The translations under genes were made by a program, and so were the position numbers. Positions 44,098-53,347 of a stretch of 64,000 nt of DNA are shown here, piece by piece. The stretch lies in contig NZ_BOMM01000008.1 of the NCBI RefSeq assembly GCF_016862195.1, positions 124,001-188,000 on the forward strand, read 5' to 3'. Source of the DNA: Paractinoplanes ferrugineus. GTDB lineage: Bacteria > Actinomycetota > Actinomycetes > Mycobacteriales > Micromonosporaceae. The notes under the pieces were generated by a model. It did not search any database. It worked only from the letters and a program-made list of their open reading frames with translations, and was not told where the DNA came from. How positions within the stretch are numbered: position 1 is the stretch's first letter; each line of letters begins with the position of its first letter.

Positions 44098-45135
44098 GTG
44101 ACTTCAGTGCTGAACGAATCGGCGTTCGTGCGGGCGTGCCGCGGGCAAGAGGTGCCGCACACCCCCGTCTGGTTCATGCGGCAGGCCGGGCGGTCGCTGC
44201 CGGAGTACCGCAAGATCCGCGAGGGCATCGGGATGCTCGACTCCTGCCGTCGTCCCGACCTGGTCACCGAGATCACCCTGCAGCCGGTCCGCCGGCACGA
44301 CGTCGACGCCGCCGTGCTGTTCAGCGACATCGTGGTGCCGATCGCCGCGGCGGGTGTCGACCTCGACATCGTGGCCGGCACCGGCCCGGTGGTGGCCGAG
44401 CCGATCCGGTCCGCCGGCGACCTCGACCGGCTGCGCCCGATCACCGCCGGCGACGTCGATTTCGTCGCCGAGTCGGTGCGGCTGCTGGTCGGCGAGCTCG
44501 GCGACACCCCGCTGATCGGCTTCGCGGGCGCGCCGTTCACCCTCGCCAGCTACCTGATCGAGGGCGGCCCGTCCCGGACCTACCTCAAGACCAAGGCGAT
44601 GATGTACGGCGAGCCGCAGCTCTGGCACACGCTGCTGGCCCGGCTCGCCGAGATCACCCAGACGTTCCTGCGCACCCAGATCGACGCGGGCGTGAGCGCG
44701 ATCCAGCTGTTCGACTCGTGGGCCGGGGCGCTGTCCGAGGCCGACTACCGCGAGTTCGTGATGCCGCACTCCGCCGAGGTGCTGGGCGGCCTGGCCGACG
44801 CCGGCGTCCCGCGCATCCATTTCGGCGTCGGCACGGCCGTGCTGCTGCGGGCGATGGGGGAGGCCGGCGCGGACGTGGTCGGGGTCGACTGGCGCACCCC
44901 GCTCGACCGGGCCACCGAGATCGTCGGCCCGGAGCGCGCGCTGCAGGGCAACCTCGACCCGGCCGTACTCTTCGCCCCCTGGGAAGTCGTCGAGCGGGAG
45001 GCCCGCCGGGTGCTCGCCGAGGGCCGGGCCGCCCCCGGCCATGTCTTCAACCTGGGCCACGGGGTGCTGCCGCAGACCGACCCCGAGATGCTGACCCGGC
45101 TGGTCGAGCTGGTGCACCTCGTTTCCGCGCGCTGA
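44098..45135 (+). CDS. hemE: Uroporphyrinogen decarboxylase
   Basis: The 345-residue enzyme converts uroporphyrinogen III to coproporphyrinogen III by four decarboxylations. Signatures are the N-terminal [35 protein letters not shown] with catalytic Asp, [29 protein letters not shown] and [15 protein letters not shown]. Start GTG 44098 leaves a normal N-terminus; a long upstream frame is spurious. It heads the haem gene group. Confidence 0.96.
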   Translation: MTSVLNESAFVRACRGQEVPHTPVWFMRQAGRSLPEYRKIREGIGMLDSCRRPDLVTEITLQPVRRHDVDAAVLFSDIVVPIAAAGVDLDIVAGTGPVVAEPIRSAGDLDRLRPITAGDVDFVAESVRLLVGELGDTPLIGFAGAPFTLASYLIEGGPSRTYLKTKAMMYGEPQLWHTLLARLAEITQTFLRTQIDAGVSAIQLFDSWAGALSEADYREFVMPHSAEVLGGLADAGVPRIHFGVGTAVLLRAMGEAGADVVGVDWRTPLDRATEIVGPERALQGNLDPAVLFAPWEVVEREARRVLAEGRAAPGHVFNLGHGVLPQTDPEMLTRLVELVHLVSAR

Positions 45136-45226
45136 CCGGGACTTCCGGCCCTCCCGCGACGGCCGTTCACCGACCAGGGTCGACCCCGGTGGTCGCGGCG
45201 GGGCGCGACCTGGGAGGGTGGAAAGC

Positions 45227-46612
45227 GTGCGGAAGCGGGTTGCGGTCATCGGCGGCGGCATCGCCGGGCTCGCCGCGGCGGTGCGCCTGCGGGATCTGAC
45301 CCCGCCGGGCACCGAGATCATCGTGTACGAGCAGAGCGGCGTCCTGGGCGGCAAGTTGCGCACCGGCGAGCTGGCCGGTCGGCCGGTCGAGCGGGGCGCC
45401 GAGTCCTTCCTGACCGCCGGTCCGGCCGGTGCCGAGTCGGCCTCGGTGGCCCTGGCGAAACATCTGGGCCTGGCCGACTCCCTCGTGCACCCGGCCACCG
45501 TTCCGGCCGCCCTCGCGGTCGGTGGCGGCCTGGCTCCGATCCCGGGCGGCACGCTGGTGGGCGTCCCCGGTGACCTGACGAAGCTCGGCGACGTCGCGCA
45601 CGTGACCGGCTCCGACCGTGACGAGGGCCGCCCGCTGCTGGCCGTGGGCGAGGACGTCGCGGTGGGTGAGCTGGTCCGCGCCCGCTACGGCGAGGAGGTC
45701 GTCGACCGGCTCGTCGACCCGATGCTCGGCGGCGTCTACGCGGGGCGCGCCGACCGGCTCTCGCTCGAGGCGACGATGCCGCAACTGGCCGCCACGGCCC
45801 GGATCGAGCACACCCTGCAGGGGGCGGTGCGGGCCGCGCAGGCCGCCCGTACCCGTAATCCGGGTCCGATCTTCACGACCGTCAAAGGTGGGATGAGCCG
45901 GCTGGTGGCCACGGCCGCGGCGGCCAGCGGCGCCCGGATCAGCCTGGGCCTGCCGGTGCGCGACCTGTCCCGCACGGCGCACGGCTGGCGTCTGCTGCTC
46001 GGCCCGGTGCCGGCGCCGCAGACCGACGACGTCGACGCGGTGGTCCTGGCCGTCCCCGCGAAACCGGCCGCCCGCCTGCTGACCGGCATCTCGGCGGAGG
46101 CGGCCGACGCGGTGAGCGTGCTGGACTACGCGAGCGTGGCACTTGCCGCCTTCGCCCTGCCGCCCGGCACCCCGCTGCCCGAGTTGTCGGGCTTCCTGGT
46201 GCCGCCGAGCGAGGGCACCCTGGTCAAGGCGGCCACGTTCTTCACCCGCAAATGGCCCCATCTGGCCGACGCGGCCGACCCGGTGATCGTCCGGGCGTCG
46301 CTCGGCCGCTTCGGCGAGCAGGAGCGTCTGCAGCTGCCCGACGAGGAGCTGCTGGCGCGGGCGATCCGCGAGCTCGGCGAGTTGGTCGGCCACGAGCTGC
46401 CGGCCCCGATGGCGACCTGGGTCCAGCGCTGGGGTGGCGGCCTCCCGCAGTACGCGCCGGGCCACCGCGACCGGGTGGCGTTCGCCCGGCAGCAGCTGCC
46501 GGCCGGCCTGGCCCTGGCCGGGGCGGCGTTCGACGGAGTGGGCATTCCCGCGTGTGTGGCGAGCGGCGAGCGCGCGGCGGAAGACGTAAGCAAGTCCTTG
46601 GAGGATGAATGA
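45227..46612 (+). CDS. hemY: Coproporphyrinogen III oxidase (HemY-type, CgoX)
   Basis: The 461-residue FAD enzyme has the dinucleotide motif [77 protein letters not shown] and a C-terminal FAD contact [25 protein letters not shown]. In actinobacteria, HemY-type enzymes oxidise coproporphyrinogen III to coproporphyrin III because haem is made by the coproporphyrin route; the ChdC gene directly downstream agrees. GTG 45227 follows GGGAGGG. It overlaps chdC by ATGA. Confidence 0.94.
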   Translation: MRKRVAVIGGGIAGLAAAVRLRDLTPPGTEIIVYEQSGVLGGKLRTGELAGRPVERGAESFLTAGPAGAESASVALAKHLGLADSLVHPATVPAALAVGGGLAPIPGGTLVGVPGDLTKLGDVAHVTGSDRDEGRPLLAVGEDVAVGELVRARYGEEVVDRLVDPMLGGVYAGRADRLSLEATMPQLAATARIEHTLQGAVRAAQAARTRNPGPIFTTVKGGMSRLVATAAAASGARISLGLPVRDLSRTAHGWRLLLGPVPAPQTDDVDAVVLAVPAKPAARLLTGISAEAADAVSVLDYASVALAAFALPPGTPLPELSGFLVPPSEGTLVKAATFFTRKWPHLADAADPVIVRASLGRFGEQERLQLPDEELLARAIRELGELVGHELPAPMATWVQRWGGGLPQYAPGHRDRVAFARQQLPAGLALAGAAFDGVGIPACVASGERAAEDVSKSLEDE

Positions 46613-47316
46613 GCGACGAGACCCAGCCCACCCGCGAGCGCATTGCCGAGTTGAACGCATCGATCCGCTACACGATGTGGTCGGTGTTCAAGGCGACCAC
46701 GCCGCTGCCCGCGCTGCGGGAGGACCTCGCCACCGAGGTCGACGGCCTGTTCGAGCAGCTGTCGGGCAAGGACGTGACGGTCCGCGGCACCTATGACGTG
46801 TCCGGCCTGCGGGCCGACGCCGACGTGATGATCTGGTGGCACTCGGGCTCGTCGGACGCGCTGCAGGACGCGTACGGCCTGTTCCGCCGGACCGCGTTCG
46901 GCCGCCACCTGGCGCCGGTCTGGTCGCAGATGGGGCTGCACCGGCCGGCCGAGTTCAACAAGGCGCACGTCCCGGCGTTCCTGGCCGGCGAGGACGCGCA
47001 CAGCTACCTGTGCGTCTACCCGTTCGTGCGGTCCTACGAGTGGTACCTGCTGCCCGACGAGGAGCGCCGCCACATGCTGGCCGAGCACGGCCGGATGGCC
47101 CGCCCGTTCCCGGACGTACGGGCCAACACGGTCAGCTCGTTCGCTCTCGGCGACTACGAGTGGCTGCTCGCCTTCGAGGCCGACGAACTGCACCGCATCG
47201 TCGACCTGATGCGCGAGCTGCGGGCCGCTACCGCCCGCCGGCACGTGCGGGAGGAGCTCCCCTTCTACACCGGCCGCCGCCGGTCGGTCGGCGAGATCGT
47301 CGCCAATCTGCCGTAA
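46609..47316 (+). CDS. chdC: Coproheme decarboxylase (HemQ/ChdC)
   Basis: The 235-residue member of the chlorite dismutase superfamily has [61 protein letters not shown] (with the radical-forming Tyr region) and [27 protein letters not shown] carrying the proximal haem His. It decarboxylates coproheme to haem b with peroxide, the last step of the pathway started by hemE. Ferrochelatase is not in the window. Confidence 0.94.
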   Translation: MSDETQPTRERIAELNASIRYTMWSVFKATTPLPALREDLATEVDGLFEQLSGKDVTVRGTYDVSGLRADADVMIWWHSGSSDALQDAYGLFRRTAFGRHLAPVWSQMGLHRPAEFNKAHVPAFLAGEDAHSYLCVYPFVRSYEWYLLPDEERRHMLAEHGRMARPFPDVRANTVSSFALGDYEWLLAFEADELHRIVDLMRELRAATARRHVREELPFYTGRRRSVGEIVANLP

Positions 47317-47322
47317 CGCCGG

Positions 47323-47772
47323 TCACCGGGCCGGGCGGTGCATCGGGGTGTGCGGGATGCCGTCCTCGAGGTACTCCGGCCCGGTCGGTTCGAAGCCGAA
47401 CCGGGCGTAGAAGCCGGTGAGGTGGGACTGTGCCTCGAGCACGCTCGGCCGGTGCCCGACGATCCGCAGCGCCTCGGTCATCAGACGGCCGGCCAGGCCG
47501 TGCCCGCGCGCCTTCGAGGACGTCACGACCCGGCCGATCCGCTGGGCCTCGCCGTCCTGCAGGAGGCGCAGATAGGCGCGGATCTCGCCGTCGTGCTCGA
47601 ACCAGACGTGCCGCGTCCCGGGCTCCAGGTCCCGGCCGTCCAGATCGCCGTAGACACAGTTCTGCTCCACGACGAAGACCTCGCTGCGAAGCTTGAGGAT
47701 GCCGTAGAGCGTGGTCGTGTCGAGGTCGGTGAACGAGGCGGAGCGCGGGGCGGCAGGCTGTTCCGGGTGCAT
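47323..47772 (-). CDS. ElaA-like GNAT acetyltransferase
   Basis: The 149-residue protein has TTTLYGILKLRSEVFVVEQNCVYGDLDGRDLE, the ElaA-type N-terminus, and the GNAT acetyl-CoA loop RVVTSSKARGHGLAGRLMTEAL, then HLTGFYARFGFEPTGPEYLEDGIPH. Substrate unknown. It converges with chdC (6-bp gap). ATG 47772 is the first start consistent with the family. Confidence 0.9.
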   Translation of the reverse strand: MHPEQPAAPRSASFTDLDTTTLYGILKLRSEVFVVEQNCVYGDLDGRDLEPGTRHVWFEHDGEIRAYLRLLQDGEAQRIGRVVTSSKARGHGLAGRLMTEALRIVGHRPSVLEAQSHLTGFYARFGFEPTGPEYLEDGIPHTPMHRPAR

Positions 47773-47853
47773 GCGGCAAATCGTAGGCGCCGTGCCGTCA
47801 CCCGTGTCGCGGCCGGACGTTGTACGGATGAACGCCTGATCGTGGAGGTCCTG

Positions 47854-48108
47854 ATGATCAAGAAGAGCAGGCTCTTCGGCGACAAGACGCGGGTGACGTT
47901 CTGCCTGCCGGGAGACGAGCCGGCGGGCCGGGTGAGCGTGGTCGGCACCTTCAACGGGTGGGAGCCGGGCACGCACGAGCTGAAGCCGCGCCGGGACGGC
48001 ACGCGGACCGTCAGCGTGCCGTTGGGCCCGGGGCATTACGCGTTCCGCTATCTGGCGAGCGACGGCGTCTGGCTGGACGATCCGGACGGAAGCGAGTTGC
48101 GCCTTTAG
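47854..48108 (+). CDS. Stand-alone isoamylase N-terminal/CBM48-like domain protein
   Basis: The 84-residue protein is a single E-set domain: KTRVTFCLPGDEPAGRVSVVGTFNGWEPGTHELKP then GHYAFRYLASDGVWLDDPDG. This is the glycogen-binding fold seen in AMPK-beta and the N-terminus of branching enzymes, including the VVGTFNGW core. There is no catalytic domain. It may bind glycogen or tether a partner. GGAGG at 47844-47848 supports ATG 47854. Confidence 0.87.
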   Translation: MIKKSRLFGDKTRVTFCLPGDEPAGRVSVVGTFNGWEPGTHELKPRRDGTRTVSVPLGPGHYAFRYLASDGVWLDDPDGSELRL

Positions 48109-48143
48109 CCAGAAAAGTTCTCACTTATGGCTAATCTGGCTGC

Positions 48144-48398
48144 ATGACCATGTACGAGACCTCGGACCTGCACAAGCGTGTCGCGCGGTACGAGGCGGCA
48201 GTGGACGAGCTTCGGGCGGCTCATCAGGACATTCGGTCCGTCCTGGTCGACCAGGTGCTGTTCGAGCGCTGGCAGCAGATCGGCGCCGACCTGGGGTTCA
48301 CCGTCGCGGCGTCGGCGACCGCATCGGCGGCTCATCAGCAGGACCTGAACGCGATGAACCAGCAGATCCCGCAGATGGCGGAGGCCTGGGCGGGCTGA
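48144..48398 (+). CDS. Small helical protein, unrecognised
   Basis: The 84-residue protein is mostly helical ([30 protein letters not shown], then [18 protein letters not shown]), with lower GC than its neighbours. It does not show the WXG motif of ESX substrates at the usual place. The ATG at 48150 is an alternative start. No ribosome-binding site is convincing. It might be a coiled-coil partner of another protein. Confidence 0.55.
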   Translation: MTMYETSDLHKRVARYEAAVDELRAAHQDIRSVLVDQVLFERWQQIGADLGFTVAASATASAAHQQDLNAMNQQIPQMAEAWAG

Positions 48399-48480
48399 CC
48401 CGGAGCACTCCGCCGTCGTCGTCTCTCTGCCACCGGGGCGGCGTCGGCGGAGACCCGATGGCCAGGCTAGGTTTGCTGCC

Positions 48481-49281
48481 ATGTCCGTCGACACCCAGTA
48501 CGAAGACCTGCTGCGCCGCGTGCTGCACACCGGAATCCCGAAGAGCGACCGCACCGGCACCGGCACGGTGAGCCTGTTCGGTGAGCGACTGCGCTACGAC
48601 CTGTCCAAGGACTTTCCGCTCGTCACGACGAAGCGGGTGCACTTCAAGTCGGTGGCCGTCGAGCTCCTGTGGTTCCTGCGCGGCGAAAGCAATGTCAGCT
48701 GGCTGCGCGACCAGGGCGTGACCATCTGGGACGAGTGGGCCGACGCGCAGGGTGAGCTCGGGCCGGTCTACGGCGTGCAGTGGCGGTCGTGGCCGACGCC
48801 GGACGGTGGACACGTCGACCAGATCAGCTCGGTGCTGGAGACGCTGCGCAACGACCCCGACTCCCGCCGCATGCTCGTCTCGGCGTGGAATGTCGCCGAG
48901 CTGCCGAGCATGGCGCTCGCCCCGTGCCACGCGATGTTCCAGTTCTACGTGGCCGACGGAAAGCTGAGCTGCCAGCTCTACCAGCGCAGCGCCGACCTCT
49001 TCCTCGGGGTGCCGTTCAACATCGCCAGCTACGCGTTGCTCACCCGGATGGTGGCGGCGCAGGTGGGCCTCACCCCGGGCGACTTCATCTGGGTCGGCGG
49101 CGACTGCCACATCTACTCCAACCACGTGGCGCAGGTCGAGACGCAGCTCACCCGGGACGCCTATCCGTTCCCGACCCTCGAGCTGGCACCCGCCTCGTCG
49201 CTGTTCGACTACAAGTACGACGACTTCCGGCTGGCGGACTACCAGCACCACCCCGCGCTGCGGGCCCCGGTCGCCGTATGA
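48481..49281 (+). CDS. thyA: Thymidylate synthase
   Basis: The 266-residue enzyme methylates dUMP to dTMP using 5,10-methylene-THF (supplied by FolD). Motifs are [34 protein letters not shown], the active-site Cys149 in [32 protein letters not shown] and [12 protein letters not shown]. It overlaps dfrA by ATGA, pairing dTMP production with regeneration of tetrahydrofolate. Confidence 0.97.
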   Translation: MSVDTQYEDLLRRVLHTGIPKSDRTGTGTVSLFGERLRYDLSKDFPLVTTKRVHFKSVAVELLWFLRGESNVSWLRDQGVTIWDEWADAQGELGPVYGVQWRSWPTPDGGHVDQISSVLETLRNDPDSRRMLVSAWNVAELPSMALAPCHAMFQFYVADGKLSCQLYQRSADLFLGVPFNIASYALLTRMVAAQVGLTPGDFIWVGGDCHIYSNHVAQVETQLTRDAYPFPTLELAPASSLFDYKYDDFRLADYQHHPALRAPVAV

Positions 49282-49754
49282 CCGTGCACCTGATCTGGGC
49301 CGAGGCCGGCGACCGGGTGATCGGTGCCGACGGCGGCATCCCCTGGCACCTGCCGGGAGAGCAGGCCCTGTTCAAGGAGCGCACGATGGGTGCGACCGTG
49401 GTCATGGGGCGGGCCACCTGGGATTCGCTGCCCGCGAAGGTGCGGCCACTTCCGGGCCGCCGCAACATCGTGCTCACCCGCGACCCGCAATGGTCGGCAC
49501 CGGGGGCTGAGGCCGCCCACGCGGTGCACGGTGTCGACCTGACCGAGGAGGTGTGGGTGATCGGGGGCGCGGCCGTCTACGAAGCGTTCCTGCCGGTGGC
49601 CACGCACGTCGTGCGCACCCGCATCGACCTCGAGGTGGCGGGCGACACCCGGGCGCCGGCGCTCGGCAAGAGCTGGGCGGTGGTCTCCGACTCCGGCTGG
49701 CTGACCGCCACCAACGGGCTCCGCTACGTGGTCGAGGAGCTGGAACGGTCGTAG
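49278..49754 (+). CDS. dfrA: Dihydrofolate reductase
   Basis: The 158-residue enzyme has [33 protein letters not shown] (with the substrate-binding region), [24 protein letters not shown] and [20 protein letters not shown]. It reduces the dihydrofolate produced by ThyA. The usual catalytic acidic residue is represented by the E/D positions in the PWHLPGE helix. A symmetrical terminator follows. Confidence 0.95.
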   Translation: MTVHLIWAEAGDRVIGADGGIPWHLPGEQALFKERTMGATVVMGRATWDSLPAKVRPLPGRRNIVLTRDPQWSAPGAEAAHAVHGVDLTEEVWVIGGAAVYEAFLPVATHVVRTRIDLEVAGDTRAPALGKSWAVVSDSGWLTATNGLRYVVEELERS

Positions 49755-49762
49755 TCGGACGG

Positions 49763-49789
49763 GCAGCCCGGCAGGAATCGCCGGGCTGC
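49763..49789. terminator. Bidirectional terminator between dfrA and msrB
   Basis: GCAGCCCGGC (49763-49772) and GCCGGGCTGC (49780-49789) form a perfect 10-bp stem with a 7-nt loop between convergent genes. Confidence 0.85.
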
Positions 49790-49798
49790 GCTTCTCGC

Positions 49799-50206
49799 TC
49801 AGGCCTTGGGGTCCAGGCGGATCGACAGGCTGTTCACGCAGTGCCGGGTGTTCTTCGCGGTCATGTGCTCGCCACGGAAGACGTGACCCAGGTGGGAGTC
49901 GCACCGCGCGCAGCGGATCTCGACCCGGAGCATGCCGTGGCTGTGGTCCTCGATCTCCTTGACCGCGCCGGGGATGGCGTCGTCGAACGACGGCCAGCCG
50001 CAGTGCGAGTCGAACTTGTAGTCGCTGGGGTAGAGCTCGGCGCCGCACGCGCGGCAGTCGTACGTGCCCGCGGTCTTGGTGTCGACGTACTCCCCGGACC
50101 AGGGGGCCTCGGTGCCGGCCTGGCGCAGCACCCGGAACTCGTCGGGGCTGAGCCGGACCCGCCACTCGTCCTCGGTGGTGGGCAGGGTGGTTTCGTTCGG
50201 TGCCAT
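49799..50206 (-). CDS. msrB: Peptide-methionine (R)-S-oxide reductase
   Basis: The 135-residue MsrB repairs oxidised methionine. It has two zinc pairs, CRACG and CARCD, the core KFDSHCGWPSFDDAIPGAV, EIRCARCDSHLGHVF and the catalytic Cys in TRHCVNSLSIRLDP. Start ATG 50206. It stands alone between the folate genes and an unrelated membrane gene. Confidence 0.95.
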   Translation of the reverse strand: MAPNETTLPTTEDEWRVRLSPDEFRVLRQAGTEAPWSGEYVDTKTAGTYDCRACGAELYPSDYKFDSHCGWPSFDDAIPGAVKEIEDHSHGMLRVEIRCARCDSHLGHVFRGEHMTAKNTRHCVNSLSIRLDPKA

Positions 50207-50272
50207 GGCCCCAACGGTACGTCGACGCACTTGTGGTGCGGCCGACGTTCGGCCGCGCGCGTTGGGCCTTGT

Positions 50273-50734
50273 ATGGAAGACGCATCGCCGGCGACGTTCC
50301 GTCCCACGTGGCAGCAGGCTCTCGGACGTGGTTTGTATGTAGGCGCCTTCTTCGTGGTGGCGGGAATCACTCTCGCGCTGATCATCGGGACGCCGCCGCT
50401 GGCCGGGGCGGTGCTGGCGGCCGGCCCGCTCGGCGTCGGCGCGGTGGTCGGGCTGGTGGTGGGCCGGTTCACCGAAACCGAGCTGAGCGCGGGGGGAATC
50501 CGGACCCGTTCGATGTTCGACGACGGGGTGGCGCCCTGGCATCGGGTGGTGGACCTGCGAGCCGAGCGGCGAGGCAAGCGCACGGTGGTGTCGGTCTACC
50601 TCGATTCGGGGACGAGTGTGCAGCTCAATGCCCCGTACAGCGGAGGGTTGTTCGCTGCTGACCCACACTTTGAGACAAAAGTGTGCTCTTTGTCCCATAT
50701 ATGGCGTAGTCACCGTTTCGGTGGTCTTCCGTGA
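50273..50734 (+). CDS. Two-helix membrane protein with PH-like domain
   Basis: The 153-residue protein has two adjacent transmembrane segments (LYVGAFFVVAGITLALIIG and GAVLAAGPLGVGAVVGLVVG) and a C-terminal PH-like stretch with TETELSAGGIRTRSMFDDGVAPWHRVVDLRAERRG, where the W-H-R-V motif is typical of bacterial PH (DUF) proteins. The final 20 residues (FETKVCSLSHIWRSHRF) are unusual. Function is unknown. Confidence 0.78.
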   Translation: MEDASPATFRPTWQQALGRGLYVGAFFVVAGITLALIIGTPPLAGAVLAAGPLGVGAVVGLVVGRFTETELSAGGIRTRSMFDDGVAPWHRVVDLRAERRGKRTVVSVYLDSGTSVQLNAPYSGGLFAADPHFETKVCSLSHIWRSHRFGGLP

Positions 50735-50753
50735 TCATGACCCGCCGTAGATC

Positions 50754-50780
50754 ATTAACGGGTAAATCGGGCAATTAACG
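50754..50780 (+). promoter_or_regulatory. AT-rich promoter region with ATTAACG direct repeat
   Basis: ATTAACG occurs at 50754-50760 and 50774-50780, exactly 20 bp (two helical turns) apart, in an unusually AT-rich stretch upstream of the LPXTG gene. Same-face spacing fits a dimeric regulator of the OmpR type. No T-run or hairpin is present. Confidence 0.45.
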
Positions 50781-50831
50781 TAAGCTATCTTTTGGACCTC
50801 GGAACCACCGCAACAGATCGGAAAACTCCTC

Positions 50832-51296
50832 ATGAGTGCATATCGCCGCATCCTTGCCGTCGGCCTCCCATCCATGGCGATCGCCGCGGCCATGGCCTTC
50901 TCCGCAGCGCCCGCTGTCGCCGCCGCTCACCTCGCCGCCCGCCCGTCGACCACGGCTACGCCTTGTGCCGACGACGAACGCACCAAGTGTGACTACGCCT
51001 CGGTCAGTCCGGCGCACACCCGGGGCCACGGCGGCTACGCGTCGCCGACCACGACCAAGCCGTCGCCCAGCACCACGCCGACCGGCGACGTCGACACCGT
51101 GCCGCCGACCACGCCGCCGGGCGTGCTGGACACCGGGACCCCGGCCCCGGGGGTCAAGTCCGGTGGCGGCGTCAGTGCCGGTCACGCCCTGCCGGTCACC
51201 GGTCCGCCGACGGGCGGGATCGTCTCGGTCGGTGGCGTGATGGTTGCCGCCGGTGTCGCGTCGGTCTGGTACACCCGTCGTCGACGCACGGTCTGA
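50832..51296 (+). CDS. Secreted LPXTG-anchored surface protein
   Basis: The 154-residue protein has a signal peptide (MSAYRRILAVGLPSMAIAAA..., cleavage near AVAAA), a low-complexity Thr/Pro/Ser-rich middle with two Cys (TPCADDERTKCDYA), and a sortase signal: LPVTG, a hydrophobic segment (GGIVSVGGVMVAAGVASVW) and a basic tail YTRRRR. It should be covalently attached to peptidoglycan. No sortase gene lies in the window. An intrinsic terminator follows the gene. Confidence 0.9.
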   Translation: MSAYRRILAVGLPSMAIAAAMAFSAAPAVAAAHLAARPSTTATPCADDERTKCDYASVSPAHTRGHGGYASPTTTKPSPSTTPTGDVDTVPPTTPPGVLDTGTPAPGVKSGGGVSAGHALPVTGPPTGGIVSVGGVMVAAGVASVWYTRRRRTV

Positions 51297-51316
51297 CGGC
51301 CGATTTATCATCATTT

Positions 51317-51363
51317 AGCGCGAGAGATCGCCCGGGTGGTCCGGACGACCTCTCGCGCTTTTT
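51317..51363 (+). terminator. Intrinsic terminator with T-run
   Basis: AGCGCGAGAG (51317-51326) pairs with CTCTCGCGCT (51350-51359), followed by TTTTT (51359-51363). This is the only terminator in the window with a clear U-tract. Confidence 0.88.
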
Positions 51364-51391
51364 GTCGCACCGGCGGCATAGGGTCGTGGAC

Positions 51392-52420
51392 ATGCCGAAA
51401 GCCGCAGCGGAAGAGCACGAGATCGCCGGCCGGACCGTCCGGCTGACCAGCCCCGACAAGGTCGTGTTCCCCCGTCCGGGCTACACCAAGCGGGACGTCT
51501 TCGACTACTACCGCGCGGTCGGCGACGGCATCCTGCGCGCGCTCCGCGACCGCCCGACCACGCTGCAGCGTTTCCCGGACGGCATCGAGGGCGAGATGTT
51601 CTTCCAGAAGCGCGTCCCCACCCGCGGCGTGCCCCCGTGGATCCAGACCGCCAAGATCAGCTTCCCGAGTGGACGGAACGCCGACGAGCTCTGCCCGGCC
51701 GACCTCGCCCACGTCGCGTGGGCGGCGCAGATGGGCACGGTCGTCTTCCACCCGTGGCCGGTGCGGGCGGCCGCCGTCGACAACCCCGACGAGCTGCGCA
51801 TCGACCTCGACCCGCACGCCGGCACCGACTTCGACGACGTGGTCGCGGCCGCCGGGGTGATCCGGGAAGTGCTCGACGACCTCGGCTTCGTGGGTTTCCC
51901 CAAGACGTCCGGCGGTCGCGGCGTGCACGTCTACGTGCGGATCGAGCCGCGGTGGTCGTTCGTCGAGGTCCGGCGGGCCGCCATCGCGCTGGCCCGGGAG
52001 GTGGAGCGGCGCCGCCCCGACCGGATCACCACCTCCTGGTGGAAGGAGGAGCGCGGCGAGAAGGTCTTCCTCGACTACAACCAGATGGCCCGGGACCGCA
52101 CCATCGCCTGTGCCTATTCGCTGCGCGCCAACGCCCGCGCCACCGCTTCCGCCCCGGTGACCTGGGCCGAGCTGACCGAGGTCGAGCCGGACGACTTCGA
52201 CCTGCGCACCCTCCCGGCCCGCTTCGCCAAGATCGGCGACCCGCATGCCGGCATCGACGACGTGGCGCACGACATCACGCCGCTGCTCGAGTGGTCCGCG
52301 CGGGACGAGAAGGCGGGCCAGGGCGAGATGCCCTACCCGCCCGACCACCCCAAGATGCCGGGCGAGCCGCCCCGGGTGCAGCCGAGCAAGAAGAACGCGG
52401 CCAACTGGTCAGAGGACTAG
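51392..52420 (+). CDS. LigD-type DNA polymerase/primase domain (PolDom)
   Basis: The 342-residue AEP-superfamily protein has VRLTSPDKVVFPRPGYTKRDVFDYYRAVG, QKRVPTRGVPPWIQT, the catalytic ELRIDLDPHAG (about residue 139), KTSGGRGVHVYVRIEP and KVFLDYNQMARDRTIACAYSLRA. It is a stand-alone polymerase domain able to fill and prime DNA ends and insert ribonucleotides. A LigC-type ligase (54915) lies nearby; no Ku gene is present. Start ATG 51392. Confidence 0.92.
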   Translation: MPKAAAEEHEIAGRTVRLTSPDKVVFPRPGYTKRDVFDYYRAVGDGILRALRDRPTTLQRFPDGIEGEMFFQKRVPTRGVPPWIQTAKISFPSGRNADELCPADLAHVAWAAQMGTVVFHPWPVRAAAVDNPDELRIDLDPHAGTDFDDVVAAAGVIREVLDDLGFVGFPKTSGGRGVHVYVRIEPRWSFVEVRRAAIALAREVERRRPDRITTSWWKEERGEKVFLDYNQMARDRTIACAYSLRANARATASAPVTWAELTEVEPDDFDLRTLPARFAKIGDPHAGIDDVAHDITPLLEWSARDEKAGQGEMPYPPDHPKMPGEPPRVQPSKKNAANWSED

Positions 52421-52894
52421 CTTCATGCCCTCGTGCGAGGCGGTGAAGCCGAGCGACTCGTAGAAGCGGCGGGCCTCGGTGCGGCGCTTGTCGGTGGTCA
52501 ACTGGACGATCCGGCAGCCCCGGTCCCGGGCGCGGTCCACGGCGTACGCCATCATCAAGCGGCCCAGGCCGCCACCGCGCCGCCCGGCCCGGACCCGCAC
52601 CGCCTCGACAGTCATGCGCGAAGCGCCGTTGCGACTCAGCCCCGGGGTGAACGTGAGCTGGCAGGTCGCGACCACCTCGGCCGCCTCGACGCCGACGATC
52701 AGCTCGTTGCCGGGGTCGGCGTCGATCGCCTCGAACGCCTGCCAGACGGCGGCGTCGACCTCCTCGGACACGGTGCCGAAACCGCGTTGCCGACTGATCT
52801 CATCGTCGGCCAGCAGCGCCAGGATCGCCGGGACGTCTGCCCGTTCGGCCAGGCGGAACCGGATCCCCGGGTTCCTACGATGTTCGCCATGCAC
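52409..52894 (-). CDS. GNAT family acetyltransferase
   Basis: The 161-residue protein has FRLAERADVPAILALLADDEISRQRG, ELIVGVEAAEVVATCQLTFTPGLSRNGASRMTVEAVRV, the acetyl-CoA loop RAGRRGGGLGRLMMAYAVDRARDRGC and QLTTDKRRTEARRFYESLGFTASHEGMKLVL. This is the aminoglycoside/small-molecule GNAT type. The start is uncertain; GTG 52894 overlaps the divergent channel start. It converges on the polymerase gene with a 12-bp overlap. Confidence 0.85.
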   Translation of the reverse strand: MHGEHRRNPGIRFRLAERADVPAILALLADDEISRQRGFGTVSEEVDAAVWQAFEAIDADPGNELIVGVEAAEVVATCQLTFTPGLSRNGASRMTVEAVRVRAGRRGGGLGRLMMAYAVDRARDRGCRIVQLTTDKRRTEARRFYESLGFTASHEGMKLVL

Positions 52895-53347
52895 GTGCTG
52901 CTCACACCCTTCCGGCGGGTCTATCGGGCGATCGTCTGGCTGGCGAACTCGCCGCGCACCCTGATCCTGTCCTACGCGATCCTGATCGTCGTCTGCGCCG
53001 TCCTCTATCACTTCGTCGAGGACAGCTCGTCGTTCGGTGACGCGCTGTGGTGGGCGATCGTCACCGCCTCCACCGTCGGTTACGGCGACATCTCACCGGA
53101 GTCGGGGCTGGGCCGGGTGCTTGCCGGCCTCCTCATCTCGATCATGGTGCTGCTCGTCATCCCGCTGATCACCGCGCACTTCGCCAGCAAGCTGATCGTC
53201 GACGCGGACGCCTTCCGCCACGAGGAGCAGGAAGAACTCAAGAACAACCTGCGTCGGGTACGCATCCTGCTCGAGGCCCTGGCCGAACGCGAAGGCATCA
53301 CTTCGCCGGACAGCGCAGTCCCTCCTGCGGCACCTGAAGATCGATGA
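52889..53347 (+). CDS. Two-transmembrane potassium channel protein
   Basis: The 152-residue protein has TM1 (TLILSYAILIVVCAVLYHF), the pore with selectivity filter TASTVGYGDISPES, TM2 (VLAGLLISIMVLLVIPLIT) and a charged coiled C-terminus (HEEQEELKNNLRRVRILLEALAERE) probably driving tetramerisation. There is no RCK domain. Its start overlaps the divergent GNAT start by 6 bp, and its 3' end overlaps the convergent hydrolase gene by 50 bp. Confidence 0.9.
   Translation: MHVLLTPFRRVYRAIVWLANSPRTLILSYAILIVVCAVLYHFVEDSSSFGDALWWAIVTASTVGYGDISPESGLGRVLAGLLISIMVLLVIPLITAHFASKLIVDADAFRHEEQEELKNNLRRVRILLEALAEREGITSPDSAVPPAAPEDR

Noticed and set aside
48144..48398. WXG100/ESX substrate
   Set aside because: The small size and helices fit, but there is no W-x-G turn between two helices and no ESX genes in the window.
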